From Lachnospiraceae bacterium (lineage in GTDB: Bacteria; Bacillota; Clostridia; Lachnospirales; Lachnospiraceae), in NCBI GenBank assembly GCA_021770345.1, contig JAETRD010000014.1, positions 78,573-142,572 of the forward strand: DNA of 64,000 nt. Reading direction: 5' to 3'. Positions 14,813 through 22,940 of this stretch are shown here, piece by piece. The position numbers and the translations under genes are program-made. Position 1 is the first letter of the stretch, and each line of letters begins with the position of its first letter. The notes beneath the pieces were generated by a model. It was given only the letters and a program-made list of their open reading frames with translations, was not told the DNA's origin and did not search any database.

Positions 14813-14829
14813 ATATATTTAGATAGGTA

Positions 14830-14902
14830 TGGGACCTATAGGGCTCGAACCTATGACCCTCTGCTTGTAAGGCAGATGCTCTCCCAGCTGAGCTAAGATC
14901 CC
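14830..14902 (-). tRNA. tRNA-Val (TAC)
   Basis: Acceptor GGGATCT/AGGTCCC, D arm with GCTCAGCTGGGAGAGC, anticodon stem TCTGC/GCAGA with loop CTTACAA (anticodon TAC), T arm ATAGG-TTCGAGC-CCTAT. It is the first of two tRNAs in the same transcript; no CCA is encoded. Confidence 0.95.
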
Positions 14903-14936
14903 ATATTTGTCGGCTGCTAACGCAACCGACTTAATT

Positions 14937-14965
14937 ACTATACTATTCTTGTCCCAAAATGTCAA
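14937..14965 (-). promoter_or_regulatory. Promoter of the tRNA-Val/tRNA-Met transcript
   Basis: TTGACA (14965-14960), a 17-base spacer and TATAGT (14942-14937) on the minus strand, about 35 bases before tRNA-Val. Confidence 0.85.
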
Positions 14966-15017
14966 TACCTTTTTCGAAAATTTCTTTCCGGGTTACGGTT
15001 TAACCCGGGAAAATTTC

Positions 15018-17564
15018 TCACCGGGTTGCTTCCCCGCCGAGCAGACGCTCCACCAGGCGCACGCACTCCGCCGCATCCTTTGAGTACCCGTCCGCGCCGA
15101 TTTCCTCCGCAAAACTCTCCGTGATGGCCGCGCCTCCGATCACGATTTTCGCCGTACAGCCCCTCTCGTGCGCGAGCTCCACCACCTCTTTCATGCGCAT
15201 CATCGTGGTCGTCATCAGCGCCGATAAGCCTATCACCTTTGCATGTTCCCGCATCGCGGTATCCACAATCACCTCCGCCGGCACATCTTTCCCCAGATCC
15301 GTCACGCGGTACCCATAATTTTTGAGCATCAGCACGACCAGATTCTTTCCGATGTCATGGATATCTCCCTCGACAGTCGCAACGACAAGCGCTGCTTTCG
15401 GCTCCCGGTTTTCCTTCGCCAGAAGCGGTTCCAGATGCGAGATTGCAAGTTCCATCGCATTTGCGGACGCAATCAGCTGGGGCAGGAAATACCGCTTCCG
15501 ATCAAACAACTCCCCGACCTCGTTAATTGCCGCAATCAGGTGTTCATTAATGATGTCCTCCGGGCTTGCGCCTTCCGTCAATGCCTGTTTGACCTCGTCT
15601 AAAATGACACTTTTGTTTCCCTTTAAAACGGCCTCATAGACCGGGCTGTGCCCGCCCGCGGATGACGCCGCGTTCCCCGACGTCTCCATGGACGCCTGCG
15701 CCGCACGCTGTGCCGCCAGAATCTTCTGCTCTCCGCCCTGCGTCCCGGCGCAGACCCGCACCTGCTGTATCCCCGCATACTTTTCCGCCAGAAAATTCAT
15801 CCGCTCGATATAGCGGATATCGCCGTCCTTCCGGTTCAGCAGCATATCGGACGCAAACGCCGCGTTCATCAAAAGCTCCTGAGAGGGGTTCGCAATCGCC
15901 ATCGTAAGCCCCTTTGCAATCGCCATCGTCAGAAACGCCGTGTTTATATAACCGCGCTCCGGCAGTCCGAACGAGATATTCGACAGTCCGCAGACCGTCG
16001 GGATCATCAGTTCATTCCTACAGTAGGCAAACGTCTCAAAACACTCCAGCGCAGCCCGCGGATTGGCGCCGACCGTCGCCGCAAGGCCGTCCACCACAAT
16101 ATTCTCCCGCCCTACGCCGATATCTTCTGCGCGCCGTATGATTTCCCTGATAATCCTGTGTTTCTCCTCCGTGCTCTCCGGCAGGCCCGCATCCGACAGC
16201 GGCAGCAGAATAAACATCGCGCCGTATTTCTTCGCAATCGGAAGCAGCCGTTCGATTTTTTCCGTTTCCAGAGAAATCGAATTGATCAGCGCACGCCCCG
16301 GATAAATCCGCAGCGCGGCCTCAATGATACCCACATGACTCGAATCGATGCAGAGCGGACAGTCCACCGTGGAGGTCACCTCATAAATCGCTTCCAGCAT
16401 TATTTTCTTCTCGTCGATACCGTTCATCCCCATATTGATATCAAGGATTTTCGCACCGTTTTCCTCCTGCTCAAGCGCCATCGAACGCACAAGGTTTAAG
16501 CTGCCCTCGCGAAGCTCCGCCTGCAGCTTTTTCTTACCGGTGGGATTGATCCGCTCACCGATCACCAGAAAGTTCCCGTCTAAGGGAATTTCCACATGGG
16601 CGCGCTCCGACGCCAGCATCCGGCGGCCTGCGGCAAGCGGTTCCCTCACGGTGCACCCTGATGCGGCCGCCGACAGTGCCTTAATGTGTGCCGGGGTTGT
16701 GCCGCAGCAGCCGCCGACAATCGCCGCCCCCGCTTCTATCAGCTTTGTTCCAAGCTCCGCAAAGCGCTCCGGCGCAGTCCGATAGACCGTTCTGCCGTCC
16801 ACAAGCTCCGGCATCCCCGCATTCGGCTTTGCGAGAATCGGAACCGCGGCGTACTCCGCCATCTGCTCCACAAAGGGCAGCATCGCCTCCGGCCCCGTCG
16901 AGCAGTTGAGCCCCACCGCGTCCGCACCCAGGCTCTGCAGCACGATGACCGCAGTCGCGGGATCCGTCCCGTAGAGCGTCCGCCCGTCCTCATTGTAAGT
17001 CAGCGATACCATAACCGGAAGGTCGCAGATTTCGCGGATTGCCAGCAGAGCCGCACGGCACTCCTGCAAACTCATCATCGTCTCCACCACAAACAGGTCG
17101 ACACCCGCCGCAAGCAGCGCCGCGGCCTGTTCCCGGTAAACTTCCACAAGCTCCTCAAACTGCAAATCTCCGAGCGGGTACAACTGTCTTCCTGTCATCG
17201 TGAGATCCCCGGCCACAAGCGTCGGCCTGTCTGCAATCGTCCCGGAATGTGCCCCGGCGTTTGCCGCATGGCATGCCTGCCTTGAAAGTTCCACGAGCCG
17301 GCGGTTCATATCCGCAAGCTGTCCTTCCAGCCCGTATTCCGCGAGCTTTATCCGGTTCGCCGTAAAAGTCGGTGCAAACAGAATATTCGTCCCCGCCTCC
17401 AGATAGCGCTGCTGCAGCTCCACAAGCACCGCCGGATGCTCCAAAATCCACTGCTCGGGACAGACGCCCACCGGCATCCCCGCCTCCTGCAGATTCGTTC
17501 CGGTCGCCCCGTCTAAGATTACCGGCCCTCTTTTCACAAGCGCCTGAAATTCTTCTCTCGTCAT
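15018..17564 (-). CDS. metH: Cobalamin-dependent methionine synthase (short Firmicutes form)
   Basis: A protein of 848 aa from ATG 17564, whose ATGA overlaps the mnmA stop. Domains in order: homocysteine S-methyltransferase (about 1-300, zinc cysteines in GLNCSTG and VGGCCGTTPAH), pterin-binding methyltetrahydrofolate domain (about 320-600, FLVIGERINPTGKKK and DINMGMNGIDEKK), B12 cap (about 635-720) and B12-binding domain (about 725-845, DIHDIGKNLVVLMLKNYGY). The C-terminal AdoMet reactivation domain is absent, as in many Firmicutes enzymes, so reactivation must rely on a separate protein not seen here. It transfers the methyl group of methyl-THF to homocysteine. Confidence 0.94.
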   Translation of the reverse strand: MTREEFQALVKRGPVILDGATGTNLQEAGMPVGVCPEQWILEHPAVLVELQQRYLEAGTNILFAPTFTANRIKLAEYGLEGQLADMNRRLVELSRQACHAANAGAHSGTIADRPTLVAGDLTMTGRQLYPLGDLQFEELVEVYREQAAALLAAGVDLFVVETMMSLQECRAALLAIREICDLPVMVSLTYNEDGRTLYGTDPATAVIVLQSLGADAVGLNCSTGPEAMLPFVEQMAEYAAVPILAKPNAGMPELVDGRTVYRTAPERFAELGTKLIEAGAAIVGGCCGTTPAHIKALSAAASGCTVREPLAAGRRMLASERAHVEIPLDGNFLVIGERINPTGKKKLQAELREGSLNLVRSMALEQEENGAKILDINMGMNGIDEKKIMLEAIYEVTSTVDCPLCIDSSHVGIIEAALRIYPGRALINSISLETEKIERLLPIAKKYGAMFILLPLSDAGLPESTEEKHRIIREIIRRAEDIGVGRENIVVDGLAATVGANPRAALECFETFAYCRNELMIPTVCGLSNISFGLPERGYINTAFLTMAIAKGLTMAIANPSQELLMNAAFASDMLLNRKDGDIRYIERMNFLAEKYAGIQQVRVCAGTQGGEQKILAAQRAAQASMETSGNAASSAGGHSPVYEAVLKGNKSVILDEVKQALTEGASPEDIINEHLIAAINEVGELFDRKRYFLPQLIASANAMELAISHLEPLLAKENREPKAALVVATVEGDIHDIGKNLVVLMLKNYGYRVTDLGKDVPAEVIVDTAMREHAKVIGLSALMTTTMMRMKEVVELAHERGCTAKIVIGGAAITESFAEEIGADGYSKDAAECVRLVERLLGGEATR

Positions 17565-18667
17565 TTTGCCATTTCCTCCCCGCAATGCTCCTGTATCACG
17601 CCGCCTCCGGCCACATAATCCCCGTCATAGAGAACGACTGCCTGTCCCGGCGTCACCGCACGGACGGGCTCCGAAAAATCACAGCGGATTTCATCCTCCC
17701 CGGTCCGCGTTACCAGACACCGGCTGCCGCCGTGGGAATAGCGGATTTTGGCGGTGAGTTCCGTCTTCTCCCTGATATCCGCAAGCGCCATAAAATTAAG
17801 ATTTCGGGCATAAAGCGTCGTCGTATACAGCTCCGCATCCTCCCCGAGCACCACCTCATTGCGCTCCGGCCGTATCTCTTTTACAAACATCGGTTTCCCA
17901 AAGGCGATTCCAAGCCCCTTGCGCTGCCCAATCGTGTAGTGCGTGATCCCTAAGTGGCGTCCAAGCACCGTCCCGTCCGCCGACACGAAATTCCCCGGCG
18001 GAGGCACCCTGTCACCGCACGCCCTGTCGATAAATCCTGCATAGTCATTGTCCGGTATAAAACAAATCTCCTGGCTGTCCTTTTTCGCCGCCACCGGAAG
18101 GCCGATTTTTTCCGCGATGGAACGGATTTCCTCCTTCGTGTACGCCCCCACCGGCATCCGTGTGCGGGCAAGCTGTTCCTGCGTCAGGCTATACAGCGCG
18201 TACGTCTGATCTTTTGCCGCCGTCACCGAATTTCGAATGGCATATCTGCCGTTTGAAAGGCGCTCCACCCTCGCATAATGCCCCGTCGCAATATACTCCG
18301 CGCCGATTTCCATGCTCCGCGCAAGAAGAGACTCCCATTTCACATAACGGTTGCAGGCGATACACGGATTCGGCGTCCTTCCCCGCAGATACTCCGCCGT
18401 AAAATAATCCATGACATGCTCCTTAAACTCCCGCTTAAAATTCATCACATAATAAGGAATCCCAAGCCGTGCCGCCACACGTCTGGCGTCGTCCACCGCG
18501 CTTAATCCGCAGCAGCCCCCGTTTTCCTCCACACACGCCTGCTCCTCGTCCTGCCATATCTGCATCGTCACCCCGACCACATCATACCCCTGTTCTTTCA
18601 GAAGATATGCGGCTACGGAGGAATCCACGCCGCCGGACATTCCGACTACCACCTTTGTTCCTGCCAT
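17561..18667 (-). CDS. mnmA: tRNA-specific 2-thiouridylase
   Basis: A protein of 368 aa from ATG 18667 (ribosome site AGAGGT); the upstream frame extension lacks one. The PP-loop is VVVGMSGGVDSSVAAYLL, the catalytic cysteines are in RTPNPCIACNRYVKW and SQEICFIPDNDY, and the C-terminal beta-barrel is present. It thiolates uridine 34 of tRNA-Lys, -Glu and -Gln, using sulfur passed from a cysteine desulfurase. It is coupled to metH by a 4-base overlap, which puts two sulfur or one-carbon functions in one transcript. Confidence 0.95.
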   Translation of the reverse strand: MAGTKVVVGMSGGVDSSVAAYLLKEQGYDVVGVTMQIWQDEEQACVEENGGCCGLSAVDDARRVAARLGIPYYVMNFKREFKEHVMDYFTAEYLRGRTPNPCIACNRYVKWESLLARSMEIGAEYIATGHYARVERLSNGRYAIRNSVTAAKDQTYALYSLTQEQLARTRMPVGAYTKEEIRSIAEKIGLPVAAKKDSQEICFIPDNDYAGFIDRACGDRVPPPGNFVSADGTVLGRHLGITHYTIGQRKGLGIAFGKPMFVKEIRPERNEVVLGEDAELYTTTLYARNLNFMALADIREKTELTAKIRYSHGGSRCLVTRTGEDEIRCDFSEPVRAVTPGQAVVLYDGDYVAGGGVIQEHCGEEMAK

Positions 18668-18706
18668 ACATACCTCTCGTCTGCGTTCCGAATATTCTCG
18701 CACAAA

Positions 18707-18740
18707 GAGGGTGTCCCGCAAAAATCCGGGAGACACCCTC
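18707..18740 (-). terminator. Terminator of the FliD-like gene
   Basis: The stem GAGGGTGTC/GACACCCTC (9 bp, extended by a CCCG/CGGG pair) surrounds an A/T-rich loop. On the minus strand it is followed by TTTGTG. It lies between the FliD-like gene and mnmA. Confidence 0.7.
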
Positions 18741-18776
18741 ATCGTTACATGCTTTATCATCGCTTATTTTATGTTA

Positions 18777-20036
18777 CTAGATTGTGGAATTGTACAAATC
18801 ACCGGCATTGTAATTGTAGGTATAATTTCCGCTTCCGCCGTAAGTGTTGGACTTAGACGCCTGCAGTCCCGCGTAGGTGTCTATCTTGGAAATCTGTGCT
18901 TCCAGCTCCGCACCGAGACTTCCGCTTCCCTGGAACATGGACTTCACCTTCGCCATATCCGACGCTTTGAACTTATCCGCATCAATCGAGAGCTTGTTGT
19001 CGTCGTCAATCCGGATGCCCATCTTGCCGAGTGCGGTTTCATTCGCTGCGACGAAATTGCTCATCGTTCTTCTCGCACGCGCGATATCCGACGTCTTGGA
19101 ATCTTCCGTCTTATCCATCAGCGCATTGTAGTCCTTGATAAAGTTCTTCACCGCATCGTAAATCGCGTCTTTGTCATACTCCTTGACCGTCTTGCCGTCC
19201 GCATCGGTCTTCTCGATCATATTGAAGATATTCTTGCTGCCGGTCTTGCGCAGTATGGCAAGCGTCTTCTGTGCATCCTCTGCCGCTTCCTCAATCGCCG
19301 CTAACGTCCTCGTGCTGTCCTTCGAGGTGGACGTCGAGGAAGATTTGATCCCGGAAGTGGACTTTTTAGCGGTACTGCCGTCCTTCTCCGCCTTTGCAGA
19401 AGCAATCTCGGCATGGCTTGCGATATTCGAAGCCTTCGCGCTGATCTGGGATGCATATCCGCCCCTGGAATGAAGCACGGACTCCACACGCGCCTTGCTC
19501 GCATTCTTAAACTTATCTTCGTCAATCGAGAGCTTATTGTCCGATCCTACGGTGATACCAATCTCGGCAAGTGCTCTCTTATTTGCATTCGTGTAGGATA
19601 CCATGTTCTTCGCATCGCGCAGAACACTGATCGTATCCGTCTCTGCCGCCGCGTCAAGCGTATCGTTATAGCTGTTGATAAACTCCTTGGCTGCCTTGTA
19701 GACCTTCTCCTCGTCGTAGTCCACATAATCGTGTCCCGCCGAGTCCTTCTTCGTCACAAACAGCCCATCCTTGCCGTTATCCAGCAGAACCGCAGCCGCG
19801 TTCTTTAAATCTCCCGCGGCCGTACTCACCGCATCGAGGTTCAGCTTTGTATTCTTGCCCTCTTTCTCCTCGGTCTCCGCAGCTTTCTCGTTTGCATAAT
19901 ACGCACTCATTAACTTACGGTAACTTCCGTTCTGTATGCTCGCGTAGTCGGTATAGCTGATACCGAGAAAATCCCCGGAACCCGAATTGCCGTTTGAATA
20001 CCCAAGTCCGGAAAACAATGAATTAAAATCCGCCAT
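18777..20036 (-). CDS. FliD-like duplicated protein, probably flagellar
   Basis: A protein of 419 aa from ATG 20036, directly after AAAGGAG. No signal peptide. The N-terminus (MADFNSLFSGLGYSNGNS) is followed by two related units of about 110 residues (about 50-180 and 240-375). Each has the FliD-type sequence 'E-x-x-A...F-I-x-x-Y-N-x-x-x-D', a helix 'A-N-x-x-A-L-x-x-[IM]-G-I', then DNKLSIDEDKFK or DNKLSIDADKFK. A Ser/Thr/Lys-rich linker (STAKKSTSGIKSSSTSTSKD) separates them. The C-terminus (YNAGDLYNSTI) is short. The filament-cap-like pattern and a sigma-28-like promoter suggest a flagellar or surface-filament protein; the exact role is unknown. Confidence 0.78.
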   Translation of the reverse strand: MADFNSLFSGLGYSNGNSGSGDFLGISYTDYASIQNGSYRKLMSAYYANEKAAETEEKEGKNTKLNLDAVSTAAGDLKNAAAVLLDNGKDGLFVTKKDSAGHDYVDYDEEKVYKAAKEFINSYNDTLDAAAETDTISVLRDAKNMVSYTNANKRALAEIGITVGSDNKLSIDEDKFKNASKARVESVLHSRGGYASQISAKASNIASHAEIASAKAEKDGSTAKKSTSGIKSSSTSTSKDSTRTLAAIEEAAEDAQKTLAILRKTGSKNIFNMIEKTDADGKTVKEYDKDAIYDAVKNFIKDYNALMDKTEDSKTSDIARARRTMSNFVAANETALGKMGIRIDDDNKLSIDADKFKASDMAKVKSMFQGSGSLGAELEAQISKIDTYAGLQASKSNTYGGSGNYTYNYNAGDLYNSTI

Positions 20037-20082
20037 ACTATCACTCCTTTGAAATAGAATTCGACTTCCCTGTCCCATTGAC

Positions 20083-20100
20083 GCCGAGTCTCCACTCGGC
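20083..20100 (-). promoter_or_regulatory. GGA-loop hairpin in the leader of the FliD-like gene (possible CsrA site)
   Basis: In the transcript, GCCGAGT pairs with ACTCGGC and the loop reads GGAG. A second GGA lies in ACAGGGAAG (minus strand, near 20072-20064), and a third in the ribosome site AAAGGAG. CsrA binds GGA in hairpin loops and represses flagellin translation in Bacillus; the layout is similar, but a csrA gene is not in the window. Confidence 0.4.
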
Positions 20101-20117
20101 ATTGATACCTACTATCT

Positions 20118-20144
20118 ATATCGTCATTTTAGCGCGATTCCTTA
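20118..20144 (-). promoter_or_regulatory. Sigma-28 (SigD/FliA)-like promoter
   Basis: On the minus strand TAAG (20144-20141), 15 bases, then GACGATAT (20125-20118). The consensus is TAAA-N15-GCCGATAT, so 10 of 12 positions match at the exact spacing. It lies 82 bases before the FliD-like gene. Confidence 0.68.
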
Positions 20145-20193
20145 TACTTTTCAAGAATAAAAATCGTCGTTTTACGGCGCTTTCCGGCGCATA

Positions 20194-20832
20194 CTACTGC
20201 TGATTATGCTTCACGTCCCGCACATCGTACCCCCGCTTTTCAAGCGCCCGCACCACACGGTCAAAATCCTTTGCCTCCACGCGCAGGAAAATCTCCGCGA
20301 GATCCATCACGTTTGTCGGAATCACCATCATGTTGCAGATGTCTCCGCCCTCCTTTGCGACAATCTCACAGATCTTTCCGAGAACCCCGCGGATATCGTA
20401 GGTGTATATCGCCATCGAATTGTGTTTGTTTCCGAATATCTTCTGGTACTCCTTAAAAACCGCCTGCTGCGTCACGATACCAAGCAGCCGGTTTTTGTCG
20501 TTTGTGATGGGGATAAAACGCGCCTTCGAGGTGATAAACAGGGCTGCCGCCTCCTCAATCCGGGTATTCTCCCCGATCGTGTCTATCTTCGTCTTCATGA
20601 AGCCCTGTACTTTCTCGGCGTTAAATTCTTCCCTCGTCCCCGTAAACTCCCGGAAATACCGTTCAAATAAATACTGCTTTGACAGCACACCGATAAACTC
20701 CTGTGCCTCGTTTACCACCGGAAGCGACAGAAGCCCCTGCTCGTCGATAATCCGGAGCGCCTCCGCCACCGTATCGTCCACGCTGATGCACGCCAGCTGT
20801 CTGAAAGGCATCATAATTGCTTTTACCCGCAT
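20194..20832 (-). CDS. CBS-pair plus ACT domain protein (AcuB-like)
   Basis: A protein of 212 aa from ATG 20832 behind GGAGG. Two CBS motifs fill about residues 1-130 (VKAIMMPFRQLACISVDDTV; MKTKIDTIGENTRIEEAAAL), followed by an ACT-like domain (about 135-212: AIYTYDIRGVLGKICEIVAK, then IPTNVMDLAEIFLRVEA). CBS pairs bind adenine nucleotides; ACT domains bind small metabolites such as amino acids. The combination is found in AcuB-like regulators of unknown action. It may sense energy state, but nothing in the neighbourhood shows the target. Confidence 0.85.
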   Translation of the reverse strand: MRVKAIMMPFRQLACISVDDTVAEALRIIDEQGLLSLPVVNEAQEFIGVLSKQYLFERYFREFTGTREEFNAEKVQGFMKTKIDTIGENTRIEEAAALFITSKARFIPITNDKNRLLGIVTQQAVFKEYQKIFGNKHNSMAIYTYDIRGVLGKICEIVAKEGGDICNMMVIPTNVMDLAEIFLRVEAKDFDRVVRALEKRGYDVRDVKHNQQ

Positions 20833-20875
20833 AATCAATACCTCCTGCACATTTATTTTATACCTGTATTATACA

Positions 20876-21553
20876 CTATATGTTCTCAATCTGCCAGTCT
20901 ATCGGTGCAACTCCGTTCGCCTTTAAAAATTCATTCGCCTGACTGAAATGCCTGCATCCGAAAAATCCCCGGTACGCCGACAGCGGACTCGGATGCGGCG
21001 CTTTTAAGATCAGATGCTTTGGATTTGTCAGCATGGATGCTTTCATCTGTGCCGGTTTCCCCCACAGGAAGTACACGACGGGACGATCCTGGGCATTCAC
21101 CGCCTGGATCACCGCATCGGTAAACTGCTCCCAGCCTCTGCCCTGATGGGAATTGGCCTGATGTGCGCGCACCGTGAGCACGGTGTTGAGAAGCAGCACG
21201 CCCTGATCGGCCCATTTTTTCAGATAACCGTTATTCGGTATGTAACATCCCAGATCCGACTCCAGCTCTTTATAGATATTCTGCAGGGAGGGAGGAATCT
21301 CTCTCTGGTTCGGAGGTACGGAAAAAGAAAGTCCGTGCGCCTGATTCACATTGTGATACGGATCCTGCCCGAGCAGCAATACCTTCACCTCGTTAAGCGG
21401 CGTGAAATGAAACGCGTTAAAGATATCGTCCGCCGGCGGATAAATCACCGCCCTGCCGTATTCCTCCCGCACAAACCCGTACAGTTCCCGGTAATACGGC
21501 TTTTTGAACTCCGGCGCTAAAGCCGGAAGCCAGTCATTGTCAATCATCGCCAT
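20876..21553 (-). CDS. ung: Uracil-DNA glycosylase, family 1
   Basis: A 225-aa enzyme that removes uracil from DNA. The catalytic water-activating loop is LLGQDPYHNVNQAHGLSFSV (Asp and His), the uracil-binding region includes LLNTVLTVRAHQANSHQGRG and WEQFTDAVI, and the DNA-intercalation loop is APHPSPLSAYRGFFG. It starts at ATG 21553 behind AGGAGGTAA and lies four bases after the hisF stop, so it is co-transcribed with hisH-hisF. Confidence 0.97.
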   Translation of the reverse strand: MAMIDNDWLPALAPEFKKPYYRELYGFVREEYGRAVIYPPADDIFNAFHFTPLNEVKVLLLGQDPYHNVNQAHGLSFSVPPNQREIPPSLQNIYKELESDLGCYIPNNGYLKKWADQGVLLLNTVLTVRAHQANSHQGRGWEQFTDAVIQAVNAQDRPVVYFLWGKPAQMKASMLTNPKHLILKAPHPSPLSAYRGFFGCRHFSQANEFLKANGVAPIDWQIENI

Positions 21554-21557
21554 ACGC

Positions 21558-22319
21558 TTACCTCCTTACCGATACTCCCCTCCCTGCAAGATACGCTTTC
21601 AGTTCCGGGATTTCCAGTTCCTTATAATGAAACAGGGAAGCCGCAAGAACCGCATCCGCACCTCCCTTTGTAAGTGCATCGTAAAAGTGTTCTTTTGTGC
21701 CGGCACCGCCCGAAGCGATCACCGGGATCCCGACATTTGCGGCGACCAAGGCCGTCAGGTCCACATCGTACCCCGCCTTTGTACCGTCACAGTCCATGCT
21801 GGTCAGAAGAATCTCTCCCGCTCCGGCCGCTTCCGCTTCCATTGCCCACCGGACGGCGTCCGTTCCGGTATCGACGCGGCCGCCGTTTTTGTAGACGTTC
21901 CAGCCCGAACCGTCCGGCCGCCTGCGCGCGTCAATCGCCACAACAACACACTGGCTGCCAAACTTCTCCGCCGCCTCCGAGATCAGTCCCGGCCGGTTGA
22001 TCGCAGCGGAATTGACGGAAATCTTGTCCGCTCCGGCCCGGAGCAGCAGCTTAAAGTCCTCCACCGTGCGGATTCCGCCTCCGACAGTAAACGGAATAAA
22101 CACCTTCTCGGCCACCCGGCTTACCATATCGACAACCGTATTTCTCGCATCCGATGTGGCCGTGATATCCAGAAACACAAGCTCGTCCGCTCCGGCGGCA
22201 TCATAGGCCGCGGCAATCTCGACCGGGTCTCCCGCATCCCTCAGATTCACGAAATTAACCCCTTTTACCACGCGCCCGCCATGCACGTCCAGACAGGGAA
22301 TCACTCTCTTTGTAAGCAT
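21558..22319 (-). CDS. hisF: Imidazole glycerol phosphate synthase, cyclase subunit
   Basis: A TIM-barrel enzyme of 253 aa from ATG 22319 (after GGAGG). It begins with the typical [20 protein letters not shown], which includes the catalytic Asp; the second Asp is in [15 protein letters not shown]. With HisH it turns PRFAR and ammonia into imidazole glycerol phosphate and AICAR, the latter feeding purine synthesis. hisH ends 14 bases upstream. No other his genes are in the window, so the pathway is split across the chromosome. Confidence 0.97.
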   Translation of the reverse strand: MLTKRVIPCLDVHGGRVVKGVNFVNLRDAGDPVEIAAAYDAAGADELVFLDITATSDARNTVVDMVSRVAEKVFIPFTVGGGIRTVEDFKLLLRAGADKISVNSAAINRPGLISEAAEKFGSQCVVVAIDARRRPDGSGWNVYKNGGRVDTGTDAVRWAMEAEAAGAGEILLTSMDCDGTKAGYDVDLTALVAANVGIPVIASGGAGTKEHFYDALTKGGADAVLAASLFHYKELEIPELKAYLAGRGVSVRR

Positions 22320-22332
22320 ACACACGCCTCCA

Positions 22333-22938
22333 TCACAACCTGGCAAAGTTCTCTAAAATCTGCAATCCGACGGAACTGCTCTTTTCCGGGTGGAACTGGC
22401 AGGCAAAAATATTGCCGCATTCCACGGAAGCATGAACGGATACCCCGTATTCCGTCTCTGCCTTCACAATCTCCGGCTCTTTGGCCGCGAGGTAATACGA
22501 GTGCACAAAATACACATACGGCGTCTCGGGAAGCCCCGCAAAAAGCCTTCCGTCGTTTTTCAATTTCAATGAGTTCCAGCCGATATGCGGGATTTTAAGT
22601 CCCGGGCTCTCCGGAATGCGCAGGATATCTCCCTCCAGCAGATGAAGTCCCTCCACGCCGCCGCACTCCTCGCTTCCCGCAAACAAAAGCTGCAGACCAA
22701 GGCAGATGCCGAGAAACGGTTTCCCGGCATCTGTCACCTCGCATATCACCCTGTCAAGCTCATACTTTTTCAGCTGTTCCATCGCCGTGCCGAAAGCCCC
22801 GACCCCCGGAAGGACCACCCGGTCCGCAGAAAGAATCTCCCTGCGGTTCCCTGTCACCACACACTCCTGTCCGAGCGCCGCAAAGGCCTTCTCGACACTT
22901 CTCAGGTTGCCCGCATCATAGTCGATAATCGCTATCAT
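22333..22938 (-). CDS. hisH: Imidazole glycerol phosphate synthase, glutaminase subunit
   Basis: A 201-aa class I glutamine amidotransferase. The nucleophile Cys is in [15 protein letters not shown], the catalytic His and Glu in [10 protein letters not shown], and the N-terminus [20 protein letters not shown] is standard. It supplies ammonia to HisF through a tunnel. It follows the acidic membrane protein gene by two bases. Confidence 0.97.
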   Translation of the reverse strand: MIAIIDYDAGNLRSVEKAFAALGQECVVTGNRREILSADRVVLPGVGAFGTAMEQLKKYELDRVICEVTDAGKPFLGICLGLQLLFAGSEECGGVEGLHLLEGDILRIPESPGLKIPHIGWNSLKLKNDGRLFAGLPETPYVYFVHSYYLAAKEPEIVKAETEYGVSVHASVECGNIFACQFHPEKSSSVGLQILENFARL

Positions 22939-22940
22939 GA

